This document shows positions 1-11,688 of a DNA stretch of 64,000 nt, in pieces. The position numbers were made by a program, and so were the translations under genes. Below the pieces are notes generated by a model. That model did not search any database, was not told where the DNA came from, and was given only the letters and a program-made list of their open reading frames with translations. The DNA is from Mycolicibacterium boenickei (GTDB lineage: Bacteria; Actinomycetota; Actinomycetes; Mycobacteriales; Mycobacteriaceae), in NCBI RefSeq assembly GCF_010731295.1, contig NZ_AP022579.1, positions 5,146,001-5,210,000 on the forward strand, read 5' to 3'. The first letter of the stretch is position 1; the number at the start of each line of letters is the position of its first letter.

Positions 1-1490
<1,490 letters not shown>

Positions 1491-1493
1491 ACC

Positions 1494-4298
1494 CTAGGTC
1501 CGCACCTTCTCGACGAGTTCGTACGTCTCGATGACGTCGCCTTCCTTGATGTCGGAGTAGGTCAGCGTCAGACCGCACTCGTAGCCCTCGCGCACCTCGG
1601 TGGCATCGTCCTTCTCGCGCTTGAGCGAGGACACCGTGAGGTTCTGCGCGACCACTGTGTTGTCACGCAGCAGTCGGGCCTTGGCGTTGCGGCGCATGAT
1701 GCCCGAGGTGACCAGGCAGCCTGCGATGTTGCCGACCTTGGACGACCGGAAGATCGCCCGGATCTCGGCGCGGCCGAGCTCCTTCTCCTCGTACACCGGC
1801 TTGAGCATGCCCTTGAGGGCCTTCTCGATCTCGTCGATCGCCTGGTAGATCACCGAGTAGTACCGGATCTCCACACCCTCGCGGTTGGCCAGCTCGGTCG
1901 CCTTGCCCTCGGCACGGACGTTGAACCCGATGATGATCGCGTCCGAGGCCGAAGCCAGGTTGACGTTGGTCTCGGTGACGCCACCGACACCGCGGTCGAT
2001 GACCCGCAGCTCCACTTCGTCGTCGATCTCGATGCCCATCAAGGCTTCCTCGAGGGCTTCGACCGTACCGGCGTTGTCGCCCTTGAGGATCAGGTTCAGC
2101 TGGCTGGTTTCCTTCAGTGCCGAATCCAGGTCTTCCAGGCTGATCCGCTTGCGGCTGCGCGCGGCCAGGGCATTGCGCTTGCGCGCGCTGCGCCGGTCGG
2201 CGATCTGGCGGGCGATGCGGTCCTCGTCGACAACCAGGAAGTTGTCACCGGCACCCGGCACCGACGTGAAGCCGATGACCTGGACCGGACGCGAGGGCAG
2301 CGCCTCTTCGACGTCGTCGCCGTGCTCGTCGACCATGCGGCGGACGCGGCCATAGGCATCGCCGGCCACCACCGAGTCGCCGACCCGCAGCGTGCCGCGC
2401 TGGATGAGCACGGTGGCCACCGGGCCGCGACCGCGGTCCAGGTGCGCCTCGATCGCCACACCCTGGGCCTCCATGTCGGGGTTGGCCCGCAGGTCCAGAG
2501 CCGCGTCGGCGGTCAGCACGACCGCTTCCAGCAGCGCCTCGATGTTCGTGCCCTGCTTGGCGGAGATGTCGACGAACATGGTGTCGCCGCCGTAGTCCTC
2601 GGCCACCAGGTTGTATTCGGTCAGCTGCGCCCGGATCTTGGCCGGGTCGGCGCCTTCCTTGTCGATCTTGTTGACCGCCACCACGATCGGCACGTCAGCG
2701 GCCTGCGCGTGGTTGATGGCCTCCACCGTCTGCGGCATGACGCCGTCGTCGGCCGCGACCACCAGGATCGCGATGTCGGTGGCCTTGGCGCCACGGGCAC
2801 GCATGGCGGTGAACGCCTCGTGACCCGGGGTGTCGATGAAGGTGATCGGCCGGACGGTGCCGTCCAGATCGACCTCGACCTGGTAGGCGCCGATGTGCTG
2901 GGTGATGCCACCGGCTTCGCCCTCGCGGACGCTGGCGTTCCGGATGGTGTCCAGCAGTCGGGTCTTGCCGTGGTCGACGTGACCCATGACGGTGACCACC
3001 GGCGGACGGACCTCGAGGTCCTCCTCGCCGCCCTCGTCCTCGCCGTAGGTGAGGTCGAAGGACTCCAGCAGCTCGCGGTCCTCGTCCTCGGGCGAGACGA
3101 CCTGCACCTTGAAGTTCATCTCGCTGCCGAGCAGCTCCAGGGTGTCGTCACCGACCGACTGGGTCGCGGTGACCATCTCGCCCAGGTTGAACAGCGCCTG
3201 GACCAGTGCGGCCGGGTTGGCGTCGATCTTCTCGGCGAAGTCGCTCAGCGACGCGCCGCGGGCCAGCCGGATGGTCTCGCCGTTGCCCTTGGGCAACCGC
3301 ACGCCACCGACGACGGGCGCCTGCATGTTCTCGTATTCGGCGCGTTTCGCCCGCTTCGACTTGCGACCGCGCTTGGGGGCACCGCCGGGGCGACCGAACG
3401 CACCCGCCGCGCCACCGCGCTGACCGGGACGACCGCCGCCGCCACCGGGACGACCCCGGAAGCCACCGGCAGCCGCACCACCTGCGCCGCCACCGCCACC
3501 GGCACCGCCGCCGCGGTAGTTACCGCCGCCGCCACCACCGGGACGGCCGCCGCCACCGGCACCGCCGGGACGCGGACCACCGCCGGGACGCGGGCCGGGG
3601 CGTGGGCCGCCACGGCCGGGAGCACCGGCACCTGCCGGTCGCGGCGGCATGTTGCCGGGCGACGGACGCGGGCCACCGCCGGGACGCGGGGCACCCGGCC
3701 GCGGCTGCGGACGCGGGATGGGCCGCTCGACGGGCTGCTGCGAAGAGAACGGGTTGTTGCCGACCCGCGGGGCGCGCGGGGCAGGCTTCGGCGCGCCGGA
3801 TGCCGGGCCCGGACGCGGGCCGGGGGTGGCACCTGGGGTGGGCCGAGGACCGGGCGTCGCGCCCGGAGTCGGCGCCGCCGGGGCGCTGGGCGCCGCGGCA
3901 GCCGGTGCACTCGGCGCGGCCGGGGGCTGCGGAGCCGCAGGCTTGGGTGCTGCGGGCCGCGGGGCGGCCGGGGCGGCCTCAGCGGCCGGGGCCTGCGGTT
4001 CGGCCGCCGGCGCCGCGGGCGCGGCGGCGGGCTTGGCCGGAGCCGGCTTGGGTGCACCGGGCTTGGGCGCCGCAGATGCGGCGCCAGAGGCGCCCTGCGG
4101 GCGCGGCTTGTCTTCGGGCTTCTTACCGCCGGCCTTTGTGCCGAACGATTCGCGCAGCCGACGCGCGACCGGCGCCTCCACGGTGGAGGACGCCGACTTG
4201 ACGAACTCGCCCTGCTCCTTGAGCTTGGCTAAGAGTTCCTTGCTGGTGACACCGAGTTCCTTCGCCAACTCGTGTACACGGGCCTTACCTGCTGCCAC
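1494..4298 (-). CDS. infB: translation initiation factor IF-2
   Basis: GTPase that positions fMet-tRNA on the 30S subunit and promotes subunit joining. The G domain begins near residue 435 with the P-loop GHVDHGKT, followed by DTPGHEAF and NKID, then the EF-Tu-like domain II and the C-terminal fMet-tRNA-binding domain. An IF2_N helix ([19 protein letters not shown]) opens the protein. Residues ~60-320 are a low-complexity Pro/Ala then Gly/Arg linker containing a duplicated PGATPGPRP unit, which is long even for an actinobacterial IF-2. The GTG start is supported by a GAGGAG ribosome site a few bases upstream. The large open frame on the opposite strand (1095-4232) is an artefact of this GC-rich linker. 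Confidence 0.97.
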   Translation of the reverse strand: MAAGKARVHELAKELGVTSKELLAKLKEQGEFVKSASSTVEAPVARRLRESFGTKAGGKKPEDKPRPQGASGAASAAPKPGAPKPAPAKPAAAPAAPAAEPQAPAAEAAPAAPRPAAPKPAAPQPPAAPSAPAAAAPSAPAAPTPGATPGPRPTPGATPGPRPGPASGAPKPAPRAPRVGNNPFSSQQPVERPIPRPQPRPGAPRPGGGPRPSPGNMPPRPAGAGAPGRGGPRPGPRPGGGPRPGGAGGGGRPGGGGGGNYRGGGAGGGGGAGGAAAGGFRGRPGGGGGRPGQRGGAAGAFGRPGGAPKRGRKSKRAKRAEYENMQAPVVGGVRLPKGNGETIRLARGASLSDFAEKIDANPAALVQALFNLGEMVTATQSVGDDTLELLGSEMNFKVQVVSPEDEDRELLESFDLTYGEDEGGEEDLEVRPPVVTVMGHVDHGKTRLLDTIRNASVREGEAGGITQHIGAYQVEVDLDGTVRPITFIDTPGHEAFTAMRARGAKATDIAILVVAADDGVMPQTVEAINHAQAADVPIVVAVNKIDKEGADPAKIRAQLTEYNLVAEDYGGDTMFVDISAKQGTNIEALLEAVVLTADAALDLRANPDMEAQGVAIEAHLDRGRGPVATVLIQRGTLRVGDSVVAGDAYGRVRRMVDEHGDDVEEALPSRPVQVIGFTSVPGAGDNFLVVDEDRIARQIADRRSARKRNALAARSRKRISLEDLDSALKETSQLNLILKGDNAGTVEALEEALMGIEIDDEVELRVIDRGVGGVTETNVNLASASDAIIIGFNVRAEGKATELANREGVEIRYYSVIYQAIDEIEKALKGMLKPVYEEKELGRAEIRAIFRSSKVGNIAGCLVTSGIMRRNAKARLLRDNTVVAQNLTVSSLKREKDDATEVREGYECGLTLTYSDIKEGDVIETYELVEKVRT

Positions 4299-4377
4299 TA
4301 CATCTCCTCGTCTGGAGGCAACAGCGGTGGTAGGCGCCGCGCCTCGGGTTTAGCTATGACGCATGGTCATCGGGACT

Positions 4378-4755
4378 TCACGGTGTGCTCATGTTCTTCG
4401 CTACCTGTTCTGTTGCCGGGGTGTCGGGCCTGTCGAGATCGATGTTCTCGACGTACTCGATCACCGCGGATGTATCCGGTGAACCGGTGAGTCGCAACGC
4501 TCGGACGAAGGCTCGTCGCTTCACTGCCATCTGCGCGCACTGCTGGTCGGGGTGCAGCCACGCACCACGCCCTGGCAGGCTCGCCGCGGGGTCAACGGTT
4601 ACGGAACACGTCCCGTTCCCGTCGGTCACCGCGACCACTCGGAGCAACTCGGCGGCCAACTCTCGCTTCCGGCACCCGACGCAAGTCCGCACTGGTCCGA
4701 CAGATGTGTCGGAGGTGCTTCGATGCGACAGAGCCGGAGTCTCGCGCTGGATCAC
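4378..4755 (-). CDS. ylxR: YlxR family (DUF448) RNA-binding protein
   Basis: Small basic protein of the YlxR/DUF448 family, which is typically encoded between nusA and infB, as here. The conserved RTCVGCRKR motif is at residues 23-31 and GRGAWLHPD follows near residue 63; these form the putative RNA-binding surface. The C-terminal ~35 residues (after RRAFVRALRL) are acidic and poorly conserved. The frame opens with GTG at 4755; a later start is possible because about 20 residues precede the family core. The biochemical role is not settled in the literature: regulatory effects on RNase P and on transcription have been reported in other bacteria. Confidence 0.88.
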   Translation of the reverse strand: MIQRETPALSHRSTSDTSVGPVRTCVGCRKRELAAELLRVVAVTDGNGTCSVTVDPAASLPGRGAWLHPDQQCAQMAVKRRAFVRALRLTGSPDTSAVIEYVENIDLDRPDTPATEQVAKNMSTP

Positions 4756-4806
4756 GGCTGAGTCTACCGCCCCGAGGGCTGTGGTCCGAAACGCCGGTCA
4801 CTACTG

Positions 4807-5835
4807 TCAATCGTGTACCGCCCCGGGCCGGACGTCATGCTCGGGCTGCGGCGCCGCATCGCTGCGGATATCGATCCGCCAACCGGTGAGCCGAGCCGCC
4901 AACCTGGCATTTTGCCCTTCCTTGCCGATCGCCAGCGAGAGCTGGAAGTCCGGCACGATCACCCGTGCCGCGCGCGCGGCCTCGTCGATCACCGATACCG
5001 ACACCACCTTGGCCGGTGACAGGGCGTTCGCGACGAAGCGTGCCGGGTCCTCGTCGTAGTCGATGATGTCGATCTTCTCGCCGGACAGTTCGCTCATCAC
5101 ATTGCGCACGCGCTGGCCCATCGGGCCGATACACGCTCCCTTGGCGTTCAGCCCGGGCACCCGTGAGGCCACCGCGATCTTGGACCGGTGACCGGCCTCG
5201 CGGGCGACCGCCACGATCTCCACGGACCCGTCGGCGATCTCGGGCACCTCCAGCGAGAACAGCTTGCGGACCAGGTTCGGATGCGTGCGCGAAAGCGTGA
5301 TGAGCGGCTCACGAGCGCCGCGGGTGACGCCCACGACGTAGCAGCGCAGCCGGTCACCGTGCTCATAGCGCTCCCCCGGCACCTGCTCGGCGCTGGGGAT
5401 CACCCCTTCTGACCCCTTGGTCTCGCTGCCCATCCGGACGACGACCAATCCGCGGGCGTTGGCCCGGGCGTCGCGCTGGATCACCCCGGCGACGATGTCG
5501 CCCTCGTGGGCCGCGAACTCTCCGTAGGTCTTCTCGTTCTCGGCGTCGCGGAGCCGCTGCAGGATCACCTGCCGGGCCGTGGTCGCCGCGATGCGGCCGA
5601 ATCCCTCAGGCGTGTCATCCCATTCGTGCAGGACGTTGCCGTCGGCATCGGTCTGACGAGCGATCACCTTGACCACACCGGTCTTGCGGTCGATGTCGAT
5701 CCGGGCGTCGGGCTCATGCCCTTCGGTGTGCCGATACGCGGTGAGCAATGCCGATTTGATGGTCTCGACGACCACATCGACGGTGATGCCTTTGTCCGCT
5801 TCGATGGCATGCAGCGCCGCCATGTCGATGTTCAT
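4807..5835 (-). CDS. nusA: transcription termination/antitermination protein NusA
   Basis: RNA polymerase-associated factor controlling pausing, termination and rRNA antitermination. The 342 aa product has the N-terminal polymerase-binding domain (start [16 protein letters not shown]), an S1 domain around residues 110-185 ([18 protein letters not shown]) and two KH domains, with [18 protein letters not shown] marking KH1 and [19 protein letters not shown] marking KH2. It lacks the C-terminal acidic repeats of enterobacterial NusA, as expected for actinobacteria. Its ATG overlaps the rimP stop (ATGA), so the two are translationally coupled. Confidence 0.97.
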   Translation of the reverse strand: MNIDMAALHAIEADKGITVDVVVETIKSALLTAYRHTEGHEPDARIDIDRKTGVVKVIARQTDADGNVLHEWDDTPEGFGRIAATTARQVILQRLRDAENEKTYGEFAAHEGDIVAGVIQRDARANARGLVVVRMGSETKGSEGVIPSAEQVPGERYEHGDRLRCYVVGVTRGAREPLITLSRTHPNLVRKLFSLEVPEIADGSVEIVAVAREAGHRSKIAVASRVPGLNAKGACIGPMGQRVRNVMSELSGEKIDIIDYDEDPARFVANALSPAKVVSVSVIDEAARAARVIVPDFQLSLAIGKEGQNARLAARLTGWRIDIRSDAAPQPEHDVRPGAVHD

Positions 5836-6410
5836 TCGCCGGCCCCCTTCCCGGTTTCTCCCGACAGTTCCAGTTCACGTCGGTTTGGAGGTGAAAACTC
5901 CACTTGCACAACAGCTTTGGCGATGTCGGCAAGAGCAAGTTCGCGGACGGCCAGATCCCGCCCTTCTGGCACCACGACTTTGAGCACCGTGCCATCGGTT
6001 TCCCCGAGGCGGCCGGTGAACACCGAGCCGTCGGTCAGCGTCAATTCAGCCTTGCGCCCGCGGGCGCGGCGAAAATGCTTGGCCTGCGTCAGCGGGCGGT
6101 CCACACCCGGCGAGGTGACGTCGAGCACATACGGCGTGTCGCCCTGCGCCAGCTGGTCGAGCAGTTCCGAGGCCGTCCGCGCAAGCGCGGCCAGGGAATC
6201 GAGATCGAGGCCCTCGTCGCCGTCGGCGATAACGGTGATGCGGGGCGGGCGAGCAGCCGCGTCGACCACGACATCATCGATTTCATAACCGGCGCGCGCG
6301 AACTCGCCGTCAAGTAGCTCGATCACCTGCGTCTGCGACGGCAAATCCGCAGACCGCAACTTTGGATCCGGTGCCACGGCGAGCTCCTCATCTTGAATTG
6401 TCTCCGACAC
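5832..6410 (-). CDS. rimP: ribosome maturation factor RimP
   Basis: 30S assembly factor, first gene of the rimP-nusA-ylxR-infB-rbfA operon. The typical alpha/beta N-domain ([19 protein letters not shown], then [17 protein letters not shown]) is followed by [14 protein letters not shown], the family signature, and a C-terminal SH3-like barrel. The frame is open further upstream, but GTG at 6410 (VSETIQDEE) gives 192 aa, near the family length, so I prefer it over the longer 216 aa reading. The region 6411-6585 upstream should hold the operon promoter. Confidence 0.92.
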   Translation of the reverse strand: MSETIQDEELAVAPDPKLRSADLPSQTQVIELLDGEFARAGYEIDDVVVDAAARPPRITVIADGDEGLDLDSLAALARTASELLDQLAQGDTPYVLDVTSPGVDRPLTQAKHFRRARGRKAELTLTDGSVFTGRLGETDGTVLKVVVPEGRDLAVRELALADIAKAVVQVEFSPPNRRELELSGETGKGAGE

Positions 6411-6585
6411 AAATCCCAGGGCCAGCCACCTGGTTCGGCCCTGGAATCGCCTATTCACGATACGCCAGGCCCGCCGTAGCAACGGTCAATCGCAACTTGG
6501 TGCGTGGCGAATGTCGTCGCCCCGGCACGCGCCGACCGGTCGGCGCGGCGTCAGACCGGTGCGGCAGCAATGGCAGGATGTTCAC

Positions 6586-7116
6586 GTGCCGAGCGCCCAT
6601 GCAGACATCAGCCGGCGGCGCGTACTGCTCTCGGCCGCGGCCCTTGCCCTGTTGGGCGCCACCGCCGCCGCATGCGGTACGACGCCGCCCCAGCCCGAAG
6701 TGGACGACTTGACCGAGCAGTGGGACCGCGCGCGGGCCGACAGTGCGCTGGCCGCCGACGCGGCAGCCGCCCAGCCCCCGCAGGCAGCGGCGACCCGCGC
6801 CCTGAACGCGGTCGCAGGCGATCGCGCTGCGCACGCCAAGGCCCTGGCCGACGAGCTGACCCGGATGACGGGTTCGGCCCCTGCGGACACCGCTACGAGC
6901 ACCACCGCCCCCCGGAGCACGGCCAAGACCATCCCGGGCACCCAGGCAGGCGGGTCCGCTCCCGGGGTCGACGACGTCGCCAACGCGCTCAAAGAGTCCG
7001 CGGAGCGCGCGGCGGGTCTGGCGCGCACACTCTCCGGCTATCGCGCCGGCCTGCTCGGATCGATCGCCGCCTCGTGCACGGCGGCCTACACCGTCGCGCT
7101 GGGAGGTGCGCAGTGA
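6586..7116 (+). CDS. Tat-exported alanine-rich lipoprotein, function unknown
   Basis: The N-terminus has a twin-arginine motif (ISRRRVLLSAAALALLG) followed by a hydrophobic segment and a cysteine in ATAAAC, a permissive lipobox, so the mature protein is probably a Tat-exported lipoprotein. I chose GTG at 6586 because it places the RR motif about nine residues in; the open frame extends to 6511. The mature part is Ala/Asp/Thr-rich with predicted long helices and a Thr/Ser linker around residue 105. It overlaps the following DUF4439 gene by 4 nt (GTGA), suggesting the two products work together. No enzyme motif is visible. From memory it corresponds to Rv2843. Confidence 0.8.
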   Translation: MPSAHADISRRRVLLSAAALALLGATAAACGTTPPQPEVDDLTEQWDRARADSALAADAAAAQPPQAAATRALNAVAGDRAAHAKALADELTRMTGSAPADTATSTTAPRSTAKTIPGTQAGGSAPGVDDVANALKESAERAAGLARTLSGYRAGLLGSIAASCTAAYTVALGGAQ

Positions 7117-7592
7117 CCTCACCGGGACCACGCTCGACCACCTCACCCAGCCGCCCGACCACTGCCGCTGACGCCGCACTGTTCGACGCGGTGGCCGTCG
7201 AGCACGGCGCCATCTACGGCTACGGGCTGGTGTCGGCCCATTCGACGGCCGAGGACAACGCCCTGGTGGCCACGGCGATGGCCGAACACCGGGCACGTCG
7301 CGAATCCGCCATCAGCATGCTCGAAGCACGCTCGGTGACCCCGCCGCTGCCCGCGGCCGGATATCAGCTGCCCTCGCCGGTGACCGACCCGACCGATGCC
7401 GCCAACCTCGCGATACGCATGGAAGAGGACACCTCGGTGGCCTGGCGCGCGGTGCTCGAACAGGCCACCAGCGCCGAGGACCGCGCGTTCGCGGTGACCG
7501 CACTGTCAGAGACGGCCGTCACGGCGGCCAAGTGGCGCGCGATCGTGAACGCCTGGCCGGTTACGGTCGCCTTCCCTGGCGGGGGCGAATAG
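7113..7592 (+). CDS. DUF4439 ferritin-like domain protein
   Basis: 159 aa helical protein. The stretch LFDAVAVEHGAIYGYGLVSAH carries the E-H-x-x-Y pattern of the DUF4439 ferritin-like four-helix fold, and a second half (AANLAIRMEEDTSVAWRAV) supplies another acidic pair. The GTG at 7113 overlaps the stop of the upstream lipoprotein and is preceded by GGGAGG. No signal peptide is present, so it is probably cytoplasmic unless the translated region starts further upstream. Whether it binds metal is unproven, because only a partial set of ferritin-type ligands can be recognised by eye. Confidence 0.8.
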   Translation: MTSPGPRSTTSPSRPTTAADAALFDAVAVEHGAIYGYGLVSAHSTAEDNALVATAMAEHRARRESAISMLEARSVTPPLPAAGYQLPSPVTDPTDAANLAIRMEEDTSVAWRAVLEQATSAEDRAFAVTALSETAVTAAKWRAIVNAWPVTVAFPGGGE

Positions 7593-7614
7593 CCGGGTCG
7601 CCGCTTTCCACACG

Positions 7615-7645
7615 AGGGCTGCTGCCCGCGATCAGCAGCAGCCCT
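7615..7645. terminator. bidirectional hairpin terminator between DUF4439 gene and proS
   Basis: A perfect 11-bp inverted repeat (AGGGCTGCTGC at 7615-7625 and GCAGCAGCCCT at 7635-7645, 9-nt loop) lies exactly between two convergent genes. There is no T-run, which is usual for mycobacterial intrinsic terminators. Position and stem quality support a shared terminator; function is inferred. Confidence 0.65.
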
Positions 7646-7665
7646 GGCGTAGAAGTCGACGCCGC

Positions 7666-9426
7666 TCAGCCCTCGCTGATCGCAGCCGAGATCTCTGTCG
7701 CAGCGTCGTCGACTGCGATCTCGCGGTTCTCGCCGGTGAATCGGTTGCGCAGCTCCACCACACCGTCGGAGAACCCGCGCCCGACCACCACGATCCACGG
7801 CATGCCCAGCAGCTCGGCGTCCTTGAACTTCACGCCGGGCGAGGCCTTGCGATCGTCGAACAGCACCTCGTGACCGAGCCGGTCCAGCGCGGCCACGAGT
7901 TCGGTCGCACCGGTCCGTGCGGCGTCGTCCTTGTTGGCCACCACCACGTGCACATCGAACGGCGCCACCGACGCCGGCCAGCGCAGGCCCAGATCGTCGT
8001 GCTGCTGCTCGGCGATCACCGCGACCATGCGGGACACGCCGATGCCGTACGAGCCCATCGTGAGCCGCACCGGCTTGCCGTCCTCGCCGAGCACGTCGGC
8101 GGTGAAGGCGTCGGCGTACTTGCGACCCAGCTGGAAGATGTGGCCGATCTCGATGCCCCGCGCCGAGGTCAGTACACCGGCACCATCGGGTGACGGGTCA
8201 CCGTCGCGGACCTCGGCTGCCTCGATGGTGCCGTCCGGGGTGAAGTCGCGGCCTGCGACCAGGCCCACCACGTGCTTGTTGGGTGCGTCGGCCCCGGTGA
8301 TCCAGGCTGTGCCGTCCACCACGCGCGGATCAACGAGATAACGAACCTCGTTGTCCAACAACGCCTTCGGGCCCACATAGCCCTTGACCAGGAACGGATT
8401 CTTGGCGAAGTCGGCGTCATCGAGCAGAGCGAATTCGGCGGGCTCCAGCGCAGCGCCGAGGCGCTTCTCGTCAACCTCACGGTCACCGGGCACGCCAATG
8501 GCCAGCAGCTCCCACTCGCCGCCGGGCTCACGGGTCTTGAGCAGGACGTTCTTCAGCGTGTCGGCGGCGGTGACCTCGCGGCCCGAGAACTGCGCCAGAC
8601 CAGCCGAATTGGCCCAGTCGACCAGCGTCGCGATGGTCGGGGTGTCCGGGGTGTCGTACACCTGCGCCGCGGGCTGCCCCTCGATCGGCAGCGGCGCCGG
8701 CGCCCGGGTGATCACGGCTTCGACGTTGGCGGCGTACCCGGAATCCAGGCAGCGCACGAAGGTGTCCTCGCCGACCTCGCTCTCGGCCAGGAACTCCTCC
8801 GAGGCGCTGCCGCCCATCGCGCCCGAGACCGCCGACACGATCACGTAGCGCACGCCGAGGCGCCCGAAGATCTTCTGATAGGCCTCGCGGTGGGCGTGGT
8901 AGGCGTTCTTGAGGCCGTCGTCGTCCACGTCGAACGAGTACGAGTCCTTCATCACGAACTCGCGGCCACGCAGGATGCCCGCACGCGGGCGCGCCTCGTC
9001 GCGGTACTTGGTCTGGACCTGGTACAGGATCGCCGGGAAGTCCTTGTAGGAGGAGTACTCCCCCTTGACCGTCAGCGTGAAGATCTCCTCGTGCGTCGGC
9101 CCGAGCAGATAGTCGTTGCCCCGCCGGTCCTGCAGCCGGAACAGGGTGTCGCCGTACTCGGTCCACCGGTTGGTGGTCTCGTAGGGCCCACGCGGAAGCA
9201 GCGCGGGCAGCAGGATCTCCTGGCCGCCGATCGCGTTCATCTCTTCCCGCACGATCTTCTCGATCCGGCGCAGCACCCGCAGGCCCAGCGGCAGCCAGCT
9301 GTAGATGCCGGGGCCGACCGGACGGACGTAGCCGGCCCGGATCAGCAACTTGTGGCTGGGCACCTCGGCATCAGCGGGGTCGTCGCGGAGGGTTCTCAGG
9401 AACAGCTCGGACATGCGGGTGATCAC
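7666..9426 (-). CDS. proS: prolyl-tRNA synthetase
   Basis: Class II synthetase charging tRNA-Pro. Motif 2 region ([23 protein letters not shown]) and motif 3 ([13 protein letters not shown]) are intact, with the ~180-residue editing insertion between them and the anticodon-binding domain at the C-terminus (HVVVANKDD onward). I place the start at GTG 9426, giving 586 aa, because an AAGG lies 9 nt upstream; a TTG at 9435 in the same frame is possible but is less well placed. It is co-directional with the upstream pterin-dehydratase/VOC gene and convergent with the DUF4439 gene. Confidence 0.96.
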   Translation of the reverse strand: MITRMSELFLRTLRDDPADAEVPSHKLLIRAGYVRPVGPGIYSWLPLGLRVLRRIEKIVREEMNAIGGQEILLPALLPRGPYETTNRWTEYGDTLFRLQDRRGNDYLLGPTHEEIFTLTVKGEYSSYKDFPAILYQVQTKYRDEARPRAGILRGREFVMKDSYSFDVDDDGLKNAYHAHREAYQKIFGRLGVRYVIVSAVSGAMGGSASEEFLAESEVGEDTFVRCLDSGYAANVEAVITRAPAPLPIEGQPAAQVYDTPDTPTIATLVDWANSAGLAQFSGREVTAADTLKNVLLKTREPGGEWELLAIGVPGDREVDEKRLGAALEPAEFALLDDADFAKNPFLVKGYVGPKALLDNEVRYLVDPRVVDGTAWITGADAPNKHVVGLVAGRDFTPDGTIEAAEVRDGDPSPDGAGVLTSARGIEIGHIFQLGRKYADAFTADVLGEDGKPVRLTMGSYGIGVSRMVAVIAEQQHDDLGLRWPASVAPFDVHVVVANKDDAARTGATELVAALDRLGHEVLFDDRKASPGVKFKDAELLGMPWIVVVGRGFSDGVVELRNRFTGENREIAVDDAATEISAAISEG

Positions 9427-9450
9427 AGCCGACAACCTTAAGGCGTGTCG

Positions 9451-10119
9451 TCAGTCACGGCCCTGCCAGGTACAGATGCAGGCCTCGTTGCCCTCCGCGT
9501 CGGCCAGCACCCAGAAGCGCGGCGCCACGCGGTCACTGAGCAATCTGCCGCCTGCGGCCAAGGCCGCGTCGACCCGGGCCTGCGCCGCATCGTGGGTGAC
9601 GTCGATGTCGAGGTGGATTCGGTTGCGCTGGGGCCGGGGCGCATCCATCTGCTGAAACCAGATGGCCGGGCCGCGGCCGAACGGGTCGACGAGCCCGGCG
9701 TTGAGGTCCGCATTGCCCGGTTCGTCGATGTAGCCCGTGACAGCCTTCCAGAAGGGGCGCACAGCGCCGATGTCGAGCGCGTCGATCGCGACCTCGAAGG
9801 CCTGGATGGCCCCGGCCCCGGTGGTCAGTTCGAAGCCATGTGCGGCCAGCGCCTGCGACAGCTCGCGGGCCAGTTCGAGGTCCCGCTCGGTCAGCGCATG
9901 AGCGTCGCGCGTGCGCAGACGCAGCACCGCCCGGTCGGATCGGATGTCGATCGAAAGATGGCCTGAGGCATCACGACCGGCCGCGTGCACGGCATGGGAG
10001 GCGGCAGCGGCAGCGTCGGCCATCGAGGGCACCAGCACCTCGGTGTAGACGGCGCCGAGGACCAGGCGCCAACCCAGCGGGCCGACGGCCTCGGAGATGT
10101 CCCGGCGATTCAGCGGCAT
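9451..10119 (-). CDS. fusion of a pterin-4a-carbinolamine-dehydratase-like domain and a VOC domain
   Basis: The 222 aa product has two parts. Residues 1-~105 resemble the PCD/DCoH fold (LNRRDISEAVGPLGWRLVLG, then DRAVLRLRTRDAHALTERD); residues ~110-222 are a glyoxalase-like VOC domain with the beta-alpha pattern and metal-type positions (QRNRIHLDIDVTHDAAQARVDAAL, APRFWVLADAEGNEACICTW). Such fusions are annotated in actinobacteria as VOC proteins; the substrate is unknown. The classic PCD [EKDQ]-x-x-x-x-H-[HP] catalytic motif is not evident here, so dehydratase activity is doubtful. It sits between efpA and proS with no overlap. Confidence 0.78.
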   Translation of the reverse strand: MPLNRRDISEAVGPLGWRLVLGAVYTEVLVPSMADAAAAASHAVHAAGRDASGHLSIDIRSDRAVLRLRTRDAHALTERDLELARELSQALAAHGFELTTGAGAIQAFEVAIDALDIGAVRPFWKAVTGYIDEPGNADLNAGLVDPFGRGPAIWFQQMDAPRPQRNRIHLDIDVTHDAAQARVDAALAAGGRLLSDRVAPRFWVLADAEGNEACICTWQGRD

Positions 10120-10134
10120 CGATCAGGCCAGCCG

Positions 10135-11655
10135 TCAGTCGAGCTCGAGCTCTCCGGAATCGATGGCGTCCTTGACCTCTTGGGCATGCGCCACCTGTTC
10201 AGAGGTGTAGCCGATGAACAGCGCCGCCAGACCGACCAGGACTGCGACCGCGGCCACCCACAACAGGCCGTAGGTGTAGCCCGCGTCCAGGGCCGCCAGT
10301 TGCGGACCGTTCATATCCTTGACCGGTCCGGTGACTCCGCCCAGGTACAGGGTGCGCGACGTGATGACGGCCTGGATGATCGCCAGGACCAGCGGACCGC
10401 CCAGGTTCTGCAGCATCAGGGCGATGGCCGAGGCCGGGCCGATGCGGTCGAAGCCGACGCCGGCGATCGCGGCCAGGGTCAGCGGCACCACGATCATGCC
10501 GATGCCGATGCCGCCGATGGTGATGGGAAGCACGAGGTTCGGGAAGTACGGGATGCCTGCGTGCAGGGTCGAGCCGTAGAGCATCGCGCCGAGCACCAGG
10601 ATGCCGCCCGCGATGACCACGATGCGGGGCTGGAAGAAGCGGACGATCTGGGAGGACGCACCCAGGCCGATGCCCATGCCGATCACGAACGGGATGAAGC
10701 CGATGCCGGCGTGCAGTGCGCTGTAGCCGAGGATGTCCTGCACGTACAGGCCGATCAGCACCGTCAAGGTGAACAGCACGCCGCCGGCCAGGAAGATCGC
10801 CGCGAACGTGGCGACCCGGTTGCGCTCGTGGAACAGGTCGAACGGCACCACCGGGTTCTCGGCGCTGCGCTCGGCGATCAGGAACGCGATGCCGAACACC
10901 GCGGCCGCGGCGCCCGAGCCGAGCGTGACCGGCGCCAGCCAGCCGCTCTCCGGGCCCTGGGTGAACGCGAACACTGCGGCCGTGCAGGCGAGCGTCGCCA
11001 GCAGGGCGCCCGCGGCGTCGAGCTTCATGCGTTCGCGGTTGGTCTCACGCAGTGCGGTACGGGCCAGGTAGAGCATCACCAGGCCGATCGGCACGTTGAC
11101 CAGGAATGCCAGCCGCCAGGACACCTCGGTGAGCGCACCGCCGACCACCAGGCCCATCACCGAGCCGATGGCCGTCATGGCACCGAACACCGCGGTGGCG
11201 AGGTTGCGGGCCGGACCCTTCGGGAACGTGGTCGCGACGAGCGCGAGGCCCGTGGGCGAGGCGATCGCCGCGCCGACACCCTGCAGCAGCCGGGCGGTCA
11301 CCAGCGTCGCTTCGTTCCAGGCGATGCCGCACAGGATCGAGGCGATCGTGAACAACGCGACGCCGACGATGAAGGTGCGCTTGCGGCCGATGGTGTCGCC
11401 GAGGCGTCCGCCTAGCAGCATCAGTCCGCCGAAGGTGAGGACGTAGGCGGTGATGACCCAGCTACGTCCGGCGTCGGACAGGCCGAGCTCGTCCTGGATC
11501 CGTGGCAACGCGACAATCGCGACCGTGCTGTCCATCGTGGCCAGCAGCTGCATACCGCCGATCGCGATCACAGCGGAAAGGAAGCCCCAGGACGGGAACC
11601 AGGACGGGAGGCGGGCGGCGAGGCCCTGGCGCTCTGCGTCGTTGAGTGCCGTCAT
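10135..11655 (-). CDS. efpA: MFS multidrug efflux pump EfpA
   Basis: 14-helix DHA2/QacA-type major facilitator. After TM1 (VIAIGGMQLLATMDSTVAIVALP) comes motif A in the loop between TM2 and TM3 (GGRLGDTIGRKRTFIVG), then the antiporter motif C region (GAMTAIGSVMGLVVGGAL). Length (506 aa) and sequence match the mycobacterial EfpA, an essential inner-membrane transporter implicated in lipid export and intrinsic drug tolerance (family knowledge). It is separated from cysG by ~33 nt and may be transcribed with the upstream cob genes or from its own promoter. Confidence 0.93.
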   Translation of the reverse strand: MTALNDAERQGLAARLPSWFPSWGFLSAVIAIGGMQLLATMDSTVAIVALPRIQDELGLSDAGRSWVITAYVLTFGGLMLLGGRLGDTIGRKRTFIVGVALFTIASILCGIAWNEATLVTARLLQGVGAAIASPTGLALVATTFPKGPARNLATAVFGAMTAIGSVMGLVVGGALTEVSWRLAFLVNVPIGLVMLYLARTALRETNRERMKLDAAGALLATLACTAAVFAFTQGPESGWLAPVTLGSGAAAAVFGIAFLIAERSAENPVVPFDLFHERNRVATFAAIFLAGGVLFTLTVLIGLYVQDILGYSALHAGIGFIPFVIGMGIGLGASSQIVRFFQPRIVVIAGGILVLGAMLYGSTLHAGIPYFPNLVLPITIGGIGIGMIVVPLTLAAIAGVGFDRIGPASAIALMLQNLGGPLVLAIIQAVITSRTLYLGGVTGPVKDMNGPQLAALDAGYTYGLLWVAAVAVLVGLAALFIGYTSEQVAHAQEVKDAIDSGELELD

Positions 11656-11688
11656 AGGGGGCCACCTTACCGGAATCTTAAGAATCCT

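Noticed and set aside
3816..3880. Tandem nucleotide repeat in infB
   Set aside because: It encodes the duplicated PGATPGPRP unit inside the coding frame and is explained by the protein linker, not by an intergenic repeat.
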